A stretch of DNA of 64,000 nt, taken from Tipula vernalis (Eukaryota > Arthropoda > Insecta > Diptera > Tipulidae). Shown here in pieces: positions 11,290 to 22,021 of the stretch. A program made the position numbers and the translations under genes. Below the pieces are notes generated by a model. It was not told the origin of the DNA. It saw only the letters and a list, made by a program, of their open reading frames with translations, and ran no database searches. Each line of letters starts with the position of its first letter. The stretch's first letter is position 1. The stretch spans positions 263,858,641 to 263,922,640 of the forward strand of contig OY282560.1 in assembly GCA_958295665.1 (NCBI GenBank). Direction: 5' to 3'.

Positions 11290-13290
11290 AATAAATTTCG
11301 ATTTAATAATTTACTTTGAAAATTTATAATAATTTTTGAAGAATCTGATTCCTTTAAAAGGGAGATTTTATTACTGTTATTTTGAATAATAGACAGGCGA
11401 ATTTCCTTTTCAGTTGTATTACAAATTAGTACAATATCAAGATTCGGAATTTTAAGACCCCCTCGATTTTTATGAGAAATAAGAGAATTGGTTGAACTAG
11501 TTCTTTCGAGGTATAAACTGCACTCAGAGCAGTGAAGCGTTTTTTTTAATCAAAACACTATAAAACCTGCTATGTATTTCACTACGTTCTCTACAAACTG
11601 AGATAAGCCGGAATAATCAAATAAATCTGCATTCTCAGAAAGAAAAGTAGCATCATTTTCCGTAAGATGTTTGTCATTGTCAGTCATACCTGTATTTGGT
11701 TGAAGCAAGAGATATCTATCAGTTGTTAAATTTATAGCAGTTAATGGGTTTAATATTATCAACTCCTCTAACGGTAAACAATTACCTAATCCTGAGTCTG
11801 AAATTTGTGTATGAACCAGTCTTTTATAAGCTGCAGGGAACTGTCATACAGTAAGATTGTTATTTGAACCTAGCCGGGACCTAATACTAGCGAAGAAAAG
11901 CTCAATGTGGTCTTGATTCAGTTTATAAAATGGAATAAACTTAAGAAGTTTGGTCCTTATATAAAAATTAAAAATAAAATTTATATTTTTCAAACACAAA
12001 ATCATCCCAATAAAACCAGTTTTACGGGGGACATAACAACCGGTTGGAAATTATTGAACGTCTTGATTTGTATGAAACCTAAATAGTTTACTGCAAAATT
12101 AACAAATGTTTCTATTTGTTCTATATTTGCTTCACAAAGTGGTTGTTTTAATCCTCTCTGAGCCTTTCTTCTGGAATTCAAAATATCAAATAAATCATTA
12201 ATTGTCCGAATAAACTTTACAGTGGGTAAACATCCAACAACAAAATAGAAGAGCAGCTGCAACAGAATTGCTTAGAGCTTGTGTAGCAAGTCGTACGTTA
12301 ATTTTCTGATTTTTAAAGGAAACATGGGCTAACCGCAACTTATTCCCCAAATGTAGCTGTTCAGATTCCTGTAATTTTAATAAATCTTCTAAATAATGCC
12401 ATTAAAGGGCCTTTCTCCGCGAATATATTTCGAATCAATTTTAGCGTATGACAAGGATCGGGTAATATAACTAATTATTTGTTGACAGATTCTACTTTAA
12501 AAGTGAATTTTGGATCTATCTAATTCTTTGTATTTAGCCACATTTGCTTTACACCCTAAAACATTTCCTATAGACATATTAACTAGACAACCGTCAAAAG
12601 TAACACCGATTATTTTATTTAACCCCCGCAGCAAAAAGGTTGTGAAGACATAAACGCAATAAATTATTTTTTGTTCACCATTTAAAGAAGCAATTGGGAA
12701 ATACCCTAATGGTAATTTCCATCTTTTGTTAATTCCGACAGCCATAAATACTAGAATCTGAGTAGCTAACTCTTCACGTTCTTGCTCATCCCCTAAATCT
12801 ACACACCCTACGGAACGTTATCCGTCCCATTCTAATTGACTTCGAAGAACAACAAGAAGTTGTAACGTGTGAAAAGATTCCTCGGTAAATCCAGGTTTTC
12901 CATTCACACATGTGTACACTTTCCTATTGTTTTCGGATGAGGCAATAAATAATTAAATGTTTTACGAACATAATCGTAACTCTTCGGTTAATAAAAGTTT
13001 AAATTCATTGCAAATGTCCTTATTTCTTACATGTACCAAACCCATATTTACATCCAATTCCTCTAATGGATCGCGACTTACTGCGGCCGAGGATGATGAT
13101 GCAAAAATAGTTGGTTCCGCATTTGCAGTTAAATTTGCGCACTTACCACGAATGTAAACATATTTATTTTCAAAATGCTCGGAGCAAATCCGCTCCCAAT
13201 TCTTGACAATATTTTTCATTAAAATTTGCTTCCATTCTTTTTTCATTTTTGCATTGTTAGGAAATCTGTAACGGAAAGCATAATTTTTCT
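11290..13290 (-). pseudogene. P-element / THAP9-like transposase, degenerate
   Basis: This is a cut-and-paste transposase of the P-element superfamily: an N-terminal THAP DNA-binding domain, then a GTP-binding RNase-H-like transposase. Reading 3' to 5' on the plus strand, the pieces are as follows. (1) THAP second half, RFPNNAKMKKEW then ERICSEHFENK (about 13,270-13,160). (2) GINKRWKLPLGYFPIAS and GVTFDGCLVNMSIGNVLGCK (12,745-12,497). (3) LFDILNSRRKAQRGLK (12,262-12,002). (4) LNQDHIELFFASIRSRLG and AAYKRLVHTQISDSGLG (about 11,925-11,770). (5) NVVKYIAGFIV (to 11,550). (6) TLHCSECSLYLE and HKNRGGLKIPNLDIV (about 11,535-11,400). The pieces lie in different frames with stops between, so the gene is dead. 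The zinc-coordinating N-terminal Cys pair is not in this block, but a THAP-like exon lies upstream at 15,638. Confidence 0.85.
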
Positions 13291-13498
13291 CAGATGTTCA
13301 TAATAATATTTTGAAACCCTTCAAATAAAATATTTTCCCTCGGCACTGGTTTTTTTTTAAGTATGTAAACAGATTGAAAAATTCTTTCTGTAGATCATTT
13401 TGATCGTAACAAAAAAGTAACTTTGGCATTATATTTATAATTTTTTATAACACAATACAAAAAAAATTAATATTTAATAGTTATTTGTGTATCAAGAG

Positions 13499-13589
13499 CG
13501 CAAAGTGCCAGTTTGTCACGCGAGAAAGGAAATTGCTGGCCGACGGGACGGAGGCCAGCAACCTTTCGAGCGTGACAAACAACTTTGCG
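13499..13589. repeat. long imperfect hairpin upstream of the Crypton
   Basis: Nested arms pair CGCAAAG (13,499) with CTTTGCG (13,583), GTTTGTCACGC (13,511) with GCGTGACAAAC (to 13,580), and TTGCTGGCC with GGCCAGCAA at the tip. The core TTTGTCAC is shared with the hairpin downstream of the same gene at 15,136-15,170. It may be the left terminal or recombinase-binding region of the element. Confidence 0.75.
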
Positions 13590-13837
13590 GACGTGTTTCA
13601 CACTTTATTTTTCCTACAATCATTTTAAAAAATATAATAAAAAGATAATTTTGTAGTAAAATTTACTATACTGACAATACGATTTTATTTTAGGACCGAC
13701 ATTTTGTTCAATCGAGTAGTCAAAGATTTTTTTTATTTTTCATAAAGAAAAACAAAAATTTGGTTTGATGTTTTATACAAACATTAGTCTTTCTTAAAAA
13801 TTGACAATTTATTTTTTGCAACAAAAAACTAAAAAAA

Positions 13838-15034
13838 ATGGATTTAAGTGACAGCGATCTCTCAAATATACCGCCGGACGTTGCTCTAGAAGCAAGAAAT
13901 GTAATTTTGAATTTGCTTCCCGAAAAATCGAAGCATAAGTATGAAAAGCAATTCGAGCTGTTTTCGAATTGGTGTAACCAAAAGCACATAAAAAACATAT
14001 CAGAAAATGTCCTTTTAGCATATTTTAGTGACAAAGCTAAGATTCTTAAAAGTTCTACTTTGTGGTCTATTTTTTCGATGTTGAGGGCCACTTTAATGGC
14101 AAAAAATGATCTAGATATTAAACAATTTAAAAAATTAATGGCTTTTTTGAAAAAAAAATCTGTAGGGTACAAACCAAAAAAATCAAAAATTTTAGAAATG
14201 AACGAAATTTTCAAATTTTTATCCGAAGCGCCAGACGACCGATATTTGATGAAAAAGGTAATATACGATTGTTGTAATAATGTTTTGTATAATTCTTAGA
14301 ATATTTATTAATGATATTTGTTTTTATAGGTTGTACTTATTATAGGGATTGCGGGTGCATGCCGCCGTGATGAACTGGTAAAATTATCAGTTGACCACAT
14401 TGAAGACCGTGATTCAATCATCATCTTTAAAATTCCCGATACCAAAACTCGAATTACACGAACATTTATTTTGAGTAACAATTTAGAAAATAATCTAGAT
14501 TTGCTTTCATATTACAGAAAATATGCTTCTTTACGTCCTCCAAATATGAACTCACTACGATTTTTCATCAAATATGCTAATGGGGTATGCTGTAAACAGG
14601 TGGTAGTTGTAAATTCTATTGGTAAAATACCTCAACATGTGGCAAAGTACATTGGCTTACCTGATGTGGAAGCATATACAGGCCACTGTTTTCGCAGGTC
14701 ATCTGCATCTTTACTAGTCAACGCCGGCGGTGATTTAATGAGCTTGAAAAGACATGGTGGGTGGAAATCTACGACGGTTGCAGAGGGTTATATTGAGGAT
14801 TCTCTCAACAATAAAATAAATTTGGGTAGAAAAATATTTGGTGATGCAACAAAAAATATACCGCAAACAGTAAATGAAAACCCTCTTGAGCATACTATTA
14901 CGTCAGAGCGGGAAGTTTGTTTAACCACGGAAAACATTCATTCTATTTTACCACCAGAACTCAATCAACGCGGCATCAACATACAAAACTGCACCAATTG
15001 TACCATTAATGTAAATTTCAATAATAATCAATAA
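13838..15034 (+). CDS. Crypton tyrosine recombinase, two exons, apparently intact
   Basis: The CDS is join(13838..14257, 14330..15034), 140 + 234 = 374 residues. A 72-bp intron (AAG|GTAATA ... TTTTTATAG|GTT, phase 0) is removed. Without splicing the frame stops at 14,297-14,299. With it, KK joins VVLIIGIAGACRRDEL and the frame stays open to TAA. Exon 1 is a core-binding, SAM-like domain (PEKSKHKYEKQFELFSNWCN, then LKSSTLWSIFSMLRATL). Exon 2 is the catalytic domain: Arg I in GACRRDEL, a Lys-bearing strand (PDTKTR), His-x-x-Arg in GHCFRRSSASLL, HGGWKS, and the likely nucleophile Tyr in AEGYIEDS. About 374 residues suits insect Cryptons, which carry only this gene and move by site-specific recombination through a circular form. 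No reverse transcriptase is nearby, which argues against DIRS. The upstream end of the DNA element is uncertain. A domesticated gene is possible but there is no evidence for it. Confidence 0.9.
14258..14329 (+). other. 72-bp spliceosomal intron of the Crypton gene
   Basis: GTAATA donor and a T-rich tract before TTATAG acceptor. It has an in-frame stop, and its removal joins two frames that together give a complete tyrosine recombinase. The length is typical of short dipteran introns. Confidence 0.85.
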
Positions 15035-15135
15035 AAATAATTACATCATAATTATGTGAAATTTCGCTTTTCAATACTCTTCTTTTACTCTTACTCTTCT
15101 TTTCATATGTTCAAATTTAGCGTGCGGTTTCAAGT

Positions 15136-15170
15136 TTTGTCACACGTTTCTAAGAGAAACGTGTGACAAA
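15136..15170. repeat. perfect hairpin downstream of the Crypton
   Basis: Sixteen-base arms (TTTGTCACACGTTTCT and complement) with a 3-base loop, AAG, about 100 bp after the Crypton stop. It shares TTTGTCAC with the upstream hairpin. It could act as the right terminal site or as a transcript 3'-end hairpin. Confidence 0.85.
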
Positions 15171-15190
15171 GTAATTTGTTTATTAACTCT

Positions 15191-15425
15191 TGGTTCTTAC
15201 CAAAAGTCGATTGCAAATATTTGCAAAGGGAAATTTTTTTATTTACAGGAAATTTTTTATTTACAAAGTAAAAAGATGTATGCTTGACTACTTTTGGTTG
15301 CAAATCGCATTGTAAATTTGTATATTGTGTGTACCGATATATAATTTTTTTTAATGTGTACTATCCAAGTGAACGAAAATCAAATAGATTGCAAATATTT
15401 GCAATCTACTTTTGGTGAGAACCCA
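15191..15425. mobile_element. MITE, 235 bp, with about 36-bp inverted repeats
   Basis: The left end TGGTTCTTACCAAAAGTCGA then TTGCAAATATTTGCAA matches the complement of the right end (CTACTTTTGGTGAGAACCCA preceded by TTGCAAATATTTGCAA) with few changes. There is no coding capacity. It lies between the Crypton and the THAP-like exon. No target duplication was clear. Confidence 0.7.
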
Positions 15426-15562
15426 TAGTAACTGTCAAAAAAACAGACACTTTGGGCTTTGAAAACAGAGAAAAAAAGCCTGCTTTTCACGGCGATTGTA
15501 GGAAAACATAATTTCCCGAGTGATTTCAAGTTTTACAAAAAAAAAATTTTTTATATACTTAC

Positions 15563-15638
15563 TATTATCTTCTATGTTAGCACTTTCACGATAAACATTG
15601 TCACAATTATTGACACAACAATATAATTTTTTAGACAT
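15563..15638 (-). CDS. THAP-like first exon fragment (possibly of the P-element gene)
   Basis: The minus strand reads MSKKLYCCVNNCDNVYRES and on for 25 codons, to a consensus A|GTAAGTAT donor at 15,562-15,561. MSKKLYCCVNNC resembles the start of THAP domains, whose zinc site begins with C-x2-4-C directly after the Met. The second half of a THAP domain lies 2.3 kb further along the same strand at about 13,270, with the Crypton and a MITE between. The donor phase (1) does not match the phase needed at the simplest acceptor before RFPNN (2), so an intermediate exon, a later mutation or a different gene must be allowed for. Confidence 0.45.
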
Positions 15639-15804
15639 TTGATTATTTTTATTGATAATTTTTAAAAACACATTTACGTTATTATTGTAAACACAAAATT
15701 GAAATGAAACAAAACCAAACAATAATTTTTTTTTTGACGTATTAGCGAACGTATTTGATTTTCTCATTACTTTGGGTTTTTTTTATTTGGGCTCTGTCTT
15801 TATT

Positions 15805-16501
15805 ACTAAAGATACATGTTAAACCGAAAGTGGTCTGACTGAAAACGTCCGAGATAAATTCAACATGTACACGGCGGCTTGACTGAAAGCAAAGATTATT
15901 AACAAGAAGATCTTCTTGTTAATAATCTTTGCTTTCAGTCAAGCCGCCGTTTTAATGTTGAATTTATCTCGGACGTGTATTTTTTAAATAAAAACTATTA
16001 GTTTTATTTAAAATGTCCACATTGACATGTCTTTTTAAAAAACACAAATTTTATTTATACAAAATAAAAATAAACCAATTTTAAAAAACACTTGTGGTTA
16101 AAATTATCTTTCTTAATGTGAAAATAATAATAAATTTAAATTAGGAAGACCGGTTTCGGATTTCATCCATCGTCAGTTCATTGGAACTGACGATGGATGA
16201 AATCCGAAACCGGTCTTCCTAATTTAAATTTATTATTATTTTCACATTAAGAAAGATAATTTTAACCACAAGTGTTTTTTAAAATTTGTTTATTTTTATT
16301 TTGTATAAATAAAATTTGTGTTTTTTAAAAAGACATGTCAATGTGGACGTTTTAAATAAAACTAATAGTTTTTATTTAAAAAATACATTTTATTGTGAAG
16401 AAAGCCACGGCATATGAATAATATGGATTCCTTCCATTTTTATTGTAATTATCTCGGACATTTTCAGTCAGACCACTTTCGGTTTAACATGTATCTTTAG
16501 T
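15805..16501. mobile_element. nested-palindrome (foldback) element, 697 bp
   Basis: The outer arms of 53 bp (15,805-15,857 and 16,449-16,501, one mismatch) begin ACTAAAGATACATGTTAAAC. Inside are two adjacent near-perfect palindromes: 15,845-15,976 (132 bp, centre AAGAAGATCTTCTT, one 4-base mismatch block) and 15,977-16,386 (410 bp, centred at 16,181/16,182). The inner palindrome begins exactly one base after the first ends. There is no coding capacity. The arms are far less diverged than other repeats here, which suggests a recent origin or ongoing arm homogenisation. Confidence 0.85.
16183..16219 (+). ncRNA. hammerhead-ribozyme-like motif in the palindrome arm
   Basis: The parts in order are GGAA (stem I), CTGACGA (CUGANGA core, 16,187-16,193), one T, GGAT-gaa-ATCC (stem II), GAAAC (core, 16,206-16,210), CGGTC (the ACCGGT palindrome as a minimal stem III, then a GTC cleavage triplet) and TTCC (stem I partner). 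A mirror copy lies on the minus strand at 16,145-16,180 because the locus is a palindrome. A type I fold with minimal stem III resembles motifs reported in Penelope-like and other eukaryotic retroelements. The extra T between core A9 and stem II departs from the consensus, so activity is doubtful. Confidence 0.4.
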
Positions 16502-17560
16502 ATATATCTTTATGGTCGTAGGCCTTATTCTTTCGTTGGATGGCTTAAAAATTATAATAAATTTATAAGAGGGGGAATTGCTGCCTGCCTTTAATAGATA
16601 ATGTTCGAAAGTCTCCAGCTAGCTTAATTCATATTTATACCACTAGGTGGATTCAAATTTGGAATAATACAATATTTTTTGTTGTACAAAAGAAAGAATA
16701 TATCATAGTAATGCTATTTTTAGTATAGATTTTAAAAAACAAGAAGCAATAGTTTGACTCTTAGGTTGCTTCAAAGTTCAAATAAATTTAGTTTGCCATT
16801 TTTTTGATACTGAACAGTTATTAGTAGTTTTCAGTACTATGTTAGTATACAATAAACTTATGTTTCGAGTACAAATTTGGAAATGAGTCAGCTATAGTTG
16901 CACTATCTATATTTTAAATGATTAGAAATAAAAGGAGTAAATTTAAAAAAATTGTTTTTATTTTTAATATAAAGAACATTTATTTACAATATCAGAATTT
17001 GAACATACTTGATGAATTTTTTGAGTATTAAGAGAACCAGTTGTTTGAATAAAATAAGGGATATAGAAACACCAAAAACTCATTTATTTCCATAGAGTTT
17101 GTATGATCAAACTCGATTTCGATTGACGAAAAAACATGAATTAAAAGTTTAAGCCAGTTAAATAATTTTTTCTAACATCGCTGTAAAACAACTCAATGTC
17201 TTACTCATTTAAAACACAAGTTCTCAAATTTCCTGATTTTCCAGCAATAATTAAAAGAAAATAAGGAAATTTAAATTAAAAAACATTCTACAACAATAAC
17301 AATATGTATATAAAAAAATTCAATTTAATGACGTCATGATTTGTCCACATCTAAAACCAATGGCAACAATCGAAATTAAAATAAATCAAAAAGAGCCAAA
17401 CAAAAAAACTTAAATCAATGCAATGAGCGTGAAGAAAACAAAAAATCGAAACAATCTAGCATGCTTCACAAATTCAAAATAACAACAGAACCATATTTAA
17501 ATTCAAATTTGAATAGAGGCAATGAAAGAGATGATTATTGTATTGTTTGTAAATTTTGAG
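16502..17560. other. AT-rich stretch, nothing recognised
   Basis: No ORF with motifs and no repeat structure was identified between the two foldback elements. Confidence 0.35.
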
Positions 17561-17567
17561 TTATTAG

Positions 17568-19010
17568 CACAGAATATATATAAACAGAACAATATCTTCT
17601 ATATTGCGCTTTAATCCTAAGTTTGTGAACAAATATTTAAATTAAGATTTAGAAAAGATAGAAAAACAATTTTGTATGGAATCAATGAAACAAAACAAAA
17701 ATACAAAAATGTTTGTACCCACCTCTTTGTTTCGATCAATTATACTGTATATGCTGCGAGTCGAGTCGAGTTTAATCTGAGTTTAACTCTCACTATATAC
17801 GGAGTCGAGTTAAACTCGACTCGATCTAATAATTTGTAGAGTCGAGTTAAACTCTACTCTAAATAATGCACTATATACGCATAGAGTAGAATTAAAAAAA
17901 CAACAACAAAATTAAAAAAAAATTCTTGCAGCAATATTAAAAAATATTCGTTCTAATTTTTTCAATTAAATTTATTATTTTATTTTAAATATCTTATTTA
18001 TTAAGATTTTAATTAATTAATTTTAATAATAAATTTTTGTTTTGGTATTGAGTTTTTTATTTTTTCGAAAAATTACTCCAACATTTCGGTGGTCTATCCC
18101 GTAATTTTCATGGTGTTTGATTGAAAATTACAATTTTTGAGACATAATATCGTTGGAAAAATGACAACAACATATATGGCGATCAACAAAAAGAATAATC
18201 AATCTTATGATCATCTGAAATGATATTTTGTTCCATTTTTTTTTAACTCGGTTTCAATCCTATATGAACTCTGCATATGTTTAACCCTGCAGTATATACA
18301 CCAAGAGTTGGTTAGAAAATAACTCGACTCCGTATATAGTGAGAGTTAAACTCGGATTAAACTCGACTCGACTCGCAGCATACTCGTATACAGTATAAAT
18401 AAAAATCAGTACAATTTTAAAAGGAAAGGGAAATCTTTACACTTTGTAATGTGTTTAAAAGAGATAGACGTTCATAAATAATTTTTGATTTTGGTCTAGT
18501 TAACTTTGCGAAACTTTAAAATCAAATAAAAAAATAAACAAAGGATCTCTTATTGTTTTCGATAACGGGATACCAAATCATATCAAACAAATAATAAAGA
18601 CAAAAACAAAACTTGAATTAGATTGTGTATGTGTTTATGTATCATTTCACTTTTATTTGTATAATTTTGTATCTCGTCATCAAAAACAAGGTGGTCCTTT
18701 ATTTATTTTTTTATTCGATTTTAAAGTTTCGCAAAGCTAACTAGATCAAAATCAAAAATTATTTATGAACATCTATCTCTTTTAAACACATTACAAAGTG
18801 TAAAGATTTCCCTTTCCTTTTAAAATTGTACTGATTTTTATTGATCAAAACAAAGAGGTGGGTACAAACATTTTTGTATTTGTGTTTTGTTTCATTGATT
18901 CCATAAAAAATTGTTTTTCTATCTTTTCTAAATCTTAGTTTAAATATTTGTTCACAAACTTAGGATTAAAGCGCAATAGAAGATATTGTTCTGTTTATAT
19001 ATATTCTGTG
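17568..19010. mobile_element. foldback element with 7-bp target duplication
   Basis: The ends are inverted: CACAGAATATATATAAACAG at the left and its complement at the right (to 19,010), flanked by direct repeats TTATTAG (17,561-17,567 and 19,011-19,017). The left arm is 17,568-17,740 plus 18,401 to about 18,545. The right arm, about 18,693-19,010, is uninterrupted. A short unique centre remains. No coding sequence is present. A MITE interrupts the left arm. Confidence 0.85.
17741..18397. mobile_element. MITE inserted in the foldback arm, 657 bp
   Basis: The terminal inverted repeats are about 70 bp. TATACTGTATA heads the left and the complement ends the right, followed inward by 'gcgagtcgagtcgagtt'. 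AAT (17,738-17,740; 18,398-18,400) flanks it. The opposite foldback arm gives the empty site (gatcaataaaaatcag in this orientation), so the 3-bp duplication is directly supported. The interior has a repeated GAGTCGAGTTAAACTC motif and no ORF. Confidence 0.85.
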
Positions 19011-19279
19011 TTATTAGTTTATGACGTATATTACAAAAAAAAACAACACTTTAAAGTTCAAAAATAACTTATTTTTGAAGACGATTTTCACTAAGAAATA
19101 AACATTTTCATGACTCGATTTTTTAATCAAATAAAATTACGTGTTTCATGAATATTTTCGTATAAAAATAATATAAAAGCTCATAATTCGTATAGACTAG
19201 AAATGTAAATGAAAACAATCGTTTTCCCATATACATAGTTGCATAGTAAAGAAAAAATTTTATGTACCTTATTTTAAGC

Positions 19280-19970
19280 TTAGTAAAAAATACAGTCAAT
19301 ATGGAGGCTCTTATTTATAGAGCAGGCTCTGGTATTATCAACTGTTTCAAGTTTAGAAAATCTTTTATTTAAGTGTTTTTCAGTTTTTGCATACTCTGTT
19401 TTGGTTACATAATCGAAATGAATAGATGTTATACCACTTTTTTCTTTAGACCAATCAAAAAACTCTTTAGAATTATTAAAAAGGCTCTCAGCTACGCTTC
19501 TCGAGGAAGCTGCTCTAGCTAACCTCTTAATGATACAGCGGCTTGCAGTGCCTTGTAGCAAAAAAATTCCATTCGCAGTCCACATTAAAATCCATTTCCT
19601 GATGATTGTTGTTGGCCAAATTTACGATTGAAAAGCAACGATTGGAGTAAATGCAGCTTTTTGTGTATAGTAGTTTGCTGCTTGTACTATTTCGTTTTGT
19701 GTGATGAACTTATAGTTCTCCGAAAAATCTAAAATTACAACAAATTCCCCATCTTGAAGATTACTTTTTACTATCTGTAGATAGTTTGATTGTTCACTAG
19801 TGTTTACGTAATGCTGCTATACAAAACTTTGAGGAGTCTAATAAAATTTCGATAATTTTTCCAATTTGAAGGTATTTCTTTCTATAAATATCTATTAGTT
19901 CCTTGTTTTACTATGAACAACTACTAATCAATTTATTTAAATTATGAAACAACTGTTGCAACTGCATTTC
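19280..19970 (-). pseudogene. remnant of a transposon-type ORF, family unnamed
   Basis: Minus-strand pieces in shifting frames read VILDFSENYKFITQNEIVQA (about 19,740-19,680), then WNFFATRH, then IIKRLARAASSRS...LFNNSKEFFDWSKEKSG...FDYVTKTEYAKTEKHLNKRF (19,585-19,280). The order 'DFSENY', 'WNFFAT-H-K', 'vKRLA-RAS' is one I associate with a widespread uncharacterised arthropod mobile-element protein. I cannot name the superfamily. Stops and frameshifts are frequent. It adjoins dispersed-repeat copy 2 on the same strand, which is probably the upstream part of the element. Confidence 0.5.
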
Positions 19971-19977
19971 ACTCTAA

Positions 19978-20577
19978 CGGAAGAATAACACCCATCTTTG
20001 CAGTATTCCCACCATAAATTTGTAGTTTATCAAATTCAGAACTGAAAATTCCACAGGTAGCGTTATCTACTCATTTAACACAAATTATAATGTAAAAAAA
20101 TGACCAAATTACATTTTTTTCAACTTTCAAGTTACCTAGCCGCTAAACTAGGCTTCCCGCAAACACGATTAAACACTTATTTGAAAGGCTGAGCTATTAT
20201 CTATGAAATTCTATATTACGTTTTTCGATATTTTGGTAGCTGTGCCCTCTAGTGGCAAAAATATAAACACAGATTTATCTGTTCATAACTCCTTAGATAA
20301 CGGTACTTTTCAAAAATAAATGATGATAAAATTTAGGATGAATTAATACCTTTCCAAAATGGTATCGGTTTTGAAAATACTCTTCTTAGAACCGAAGATA
20401 TAACCATATATGTATGTAGGAGTCAAAAATTAGAATTTGAAAACTGCCAAAATTAAAAAGTCAAATAACGGGACAACCAAACATCTTACTTTGAATGAGG
20501 AACACGATTAGAACAAAAAAATTGAAATAGGGCAGGTCAAGGTTGAGCCTCATTTGAAATACCATGGAATGACCGAC
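19978..20577 (-). repeat. dispersed repeat, copy 2
   Basis: Inverted partner of 10,030-10,575. The 'cgattaaacactta' segment differs by a small insertion and the '...ccatatatgtatgtagg...' segment is absent from copy 1. It lies immediately upstream (minus strand) of the transposon-type ORF remnant. Confidence 0.7.
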
Positions 20578-20837
20578 ATACATTTGGGCGCATCATAAAG
20601 GCTTACCAAGTATATTTTTTGTGTAAATTACTGTTTATACATTCTTAAGTTTACATTATATTCTCTTCACAATCCTTTCTTTCAGTTTAAGTTTCGCAAC
20701 AGCATTATGATGACTCCTTCATACAACATCAACACATGTAGTAACATACCCGATGGCGTTTTCTCACTAAGAAATTCTGTTGGATAGTTCAATGCATCGC
20801 TGGGAACTTCTGAGATGAAAAAACTGTACTATAGTAG

Positions 20838-21931
20838 ATGAACGGATCTCCTGGCATCATTGCAGTGATTATTCTGTTCATTTCCAGAGTATTGGTGATT
20901 AACCTTTATTTTAATTATTTTAAAGTGATTGTTGTTTGTATTTATAGACTTCAGTCTTATAGTGCCGGGTTATTTTTGGATGAATTTAGCTTACTTGTGG
21001 ATAAATATAAGTCTAAAAATCTATTTAACATCCATATTTTAAGCTGCTCCACACAAATTGATGGTTATCAATTTTTAATGTCAAGTTACGGTCTTATTTC
21101 AGGTATAAATGAAGCGACTAAAATAACTAACACTTCGTCAACTTGCATTGATCATGTTTACTCCAGAAATTATAATATTGAGATTAAATGTTTTATTGAT
21201 GGTTTGCGCATTTCTGACCAATGTTCTATTCGTATAAGCTTGTTGGTCAAAGATGGTCTTAAGGTACATTAAAAAGAACAAGCTCCTAGTCTTATTGAAA
21301 GAAATGTTGTTTGAGTCATGGAACTCCGTTTTATCCATAAATAATATTTCAGAAGCTTCTGATTTGTTTCTATCGATGCTTACGAATTATATATCTAAAT
21401 ATGCACAAAGCTTCACAAGTTGAAGATGAAAAGATATACTGTAAATTTTAAATTGAAAAAACGTTAGCGAATATGCAACCAAATTGAAAGAGCTTCTAAT
21501 CTCTATTATTTAAGTATACTTCAAAAGGTCAATGGGAACGGGAAAAAGCAAGGGCTTTAGTGAACGATAGCAGTAGAAATAGAATTACTTGTACATTTGA
21601 GTTTTTGTAAAACGCTTTAACAAATATTACGGGAAGTCAGTTTTGATTACTTTAATAGTTGTCAATATGGTTTAAGATCTGGATTAGGTACATAAGTTGA
21701 GTTAATTGAACTACTGAATCCACTTCATTAGGGGATTAATTCATATCGTATGGTATCCGCTTTATTCGTTGACATTACGAAAGTTTTGGATATGGCATAT
21801 CATTACGTCTTACTTGAAAAAATATGAAATGTTGGATTCAAGGTTGTATTTTTGAATAGTTCAAGTCGTTTATTATTAAATATTTTCAAAGAGTTAGCTG
21901 TGGTAAGGACTTAAGCCATCGATTGGCTGTA

Positions 21932-22021
<90 letters not shown>

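Noticed and set aside
13720..14214. 164-codon minus-strand ORF
   Set aside because: It is the antisense shadow of the Crypton first exon.
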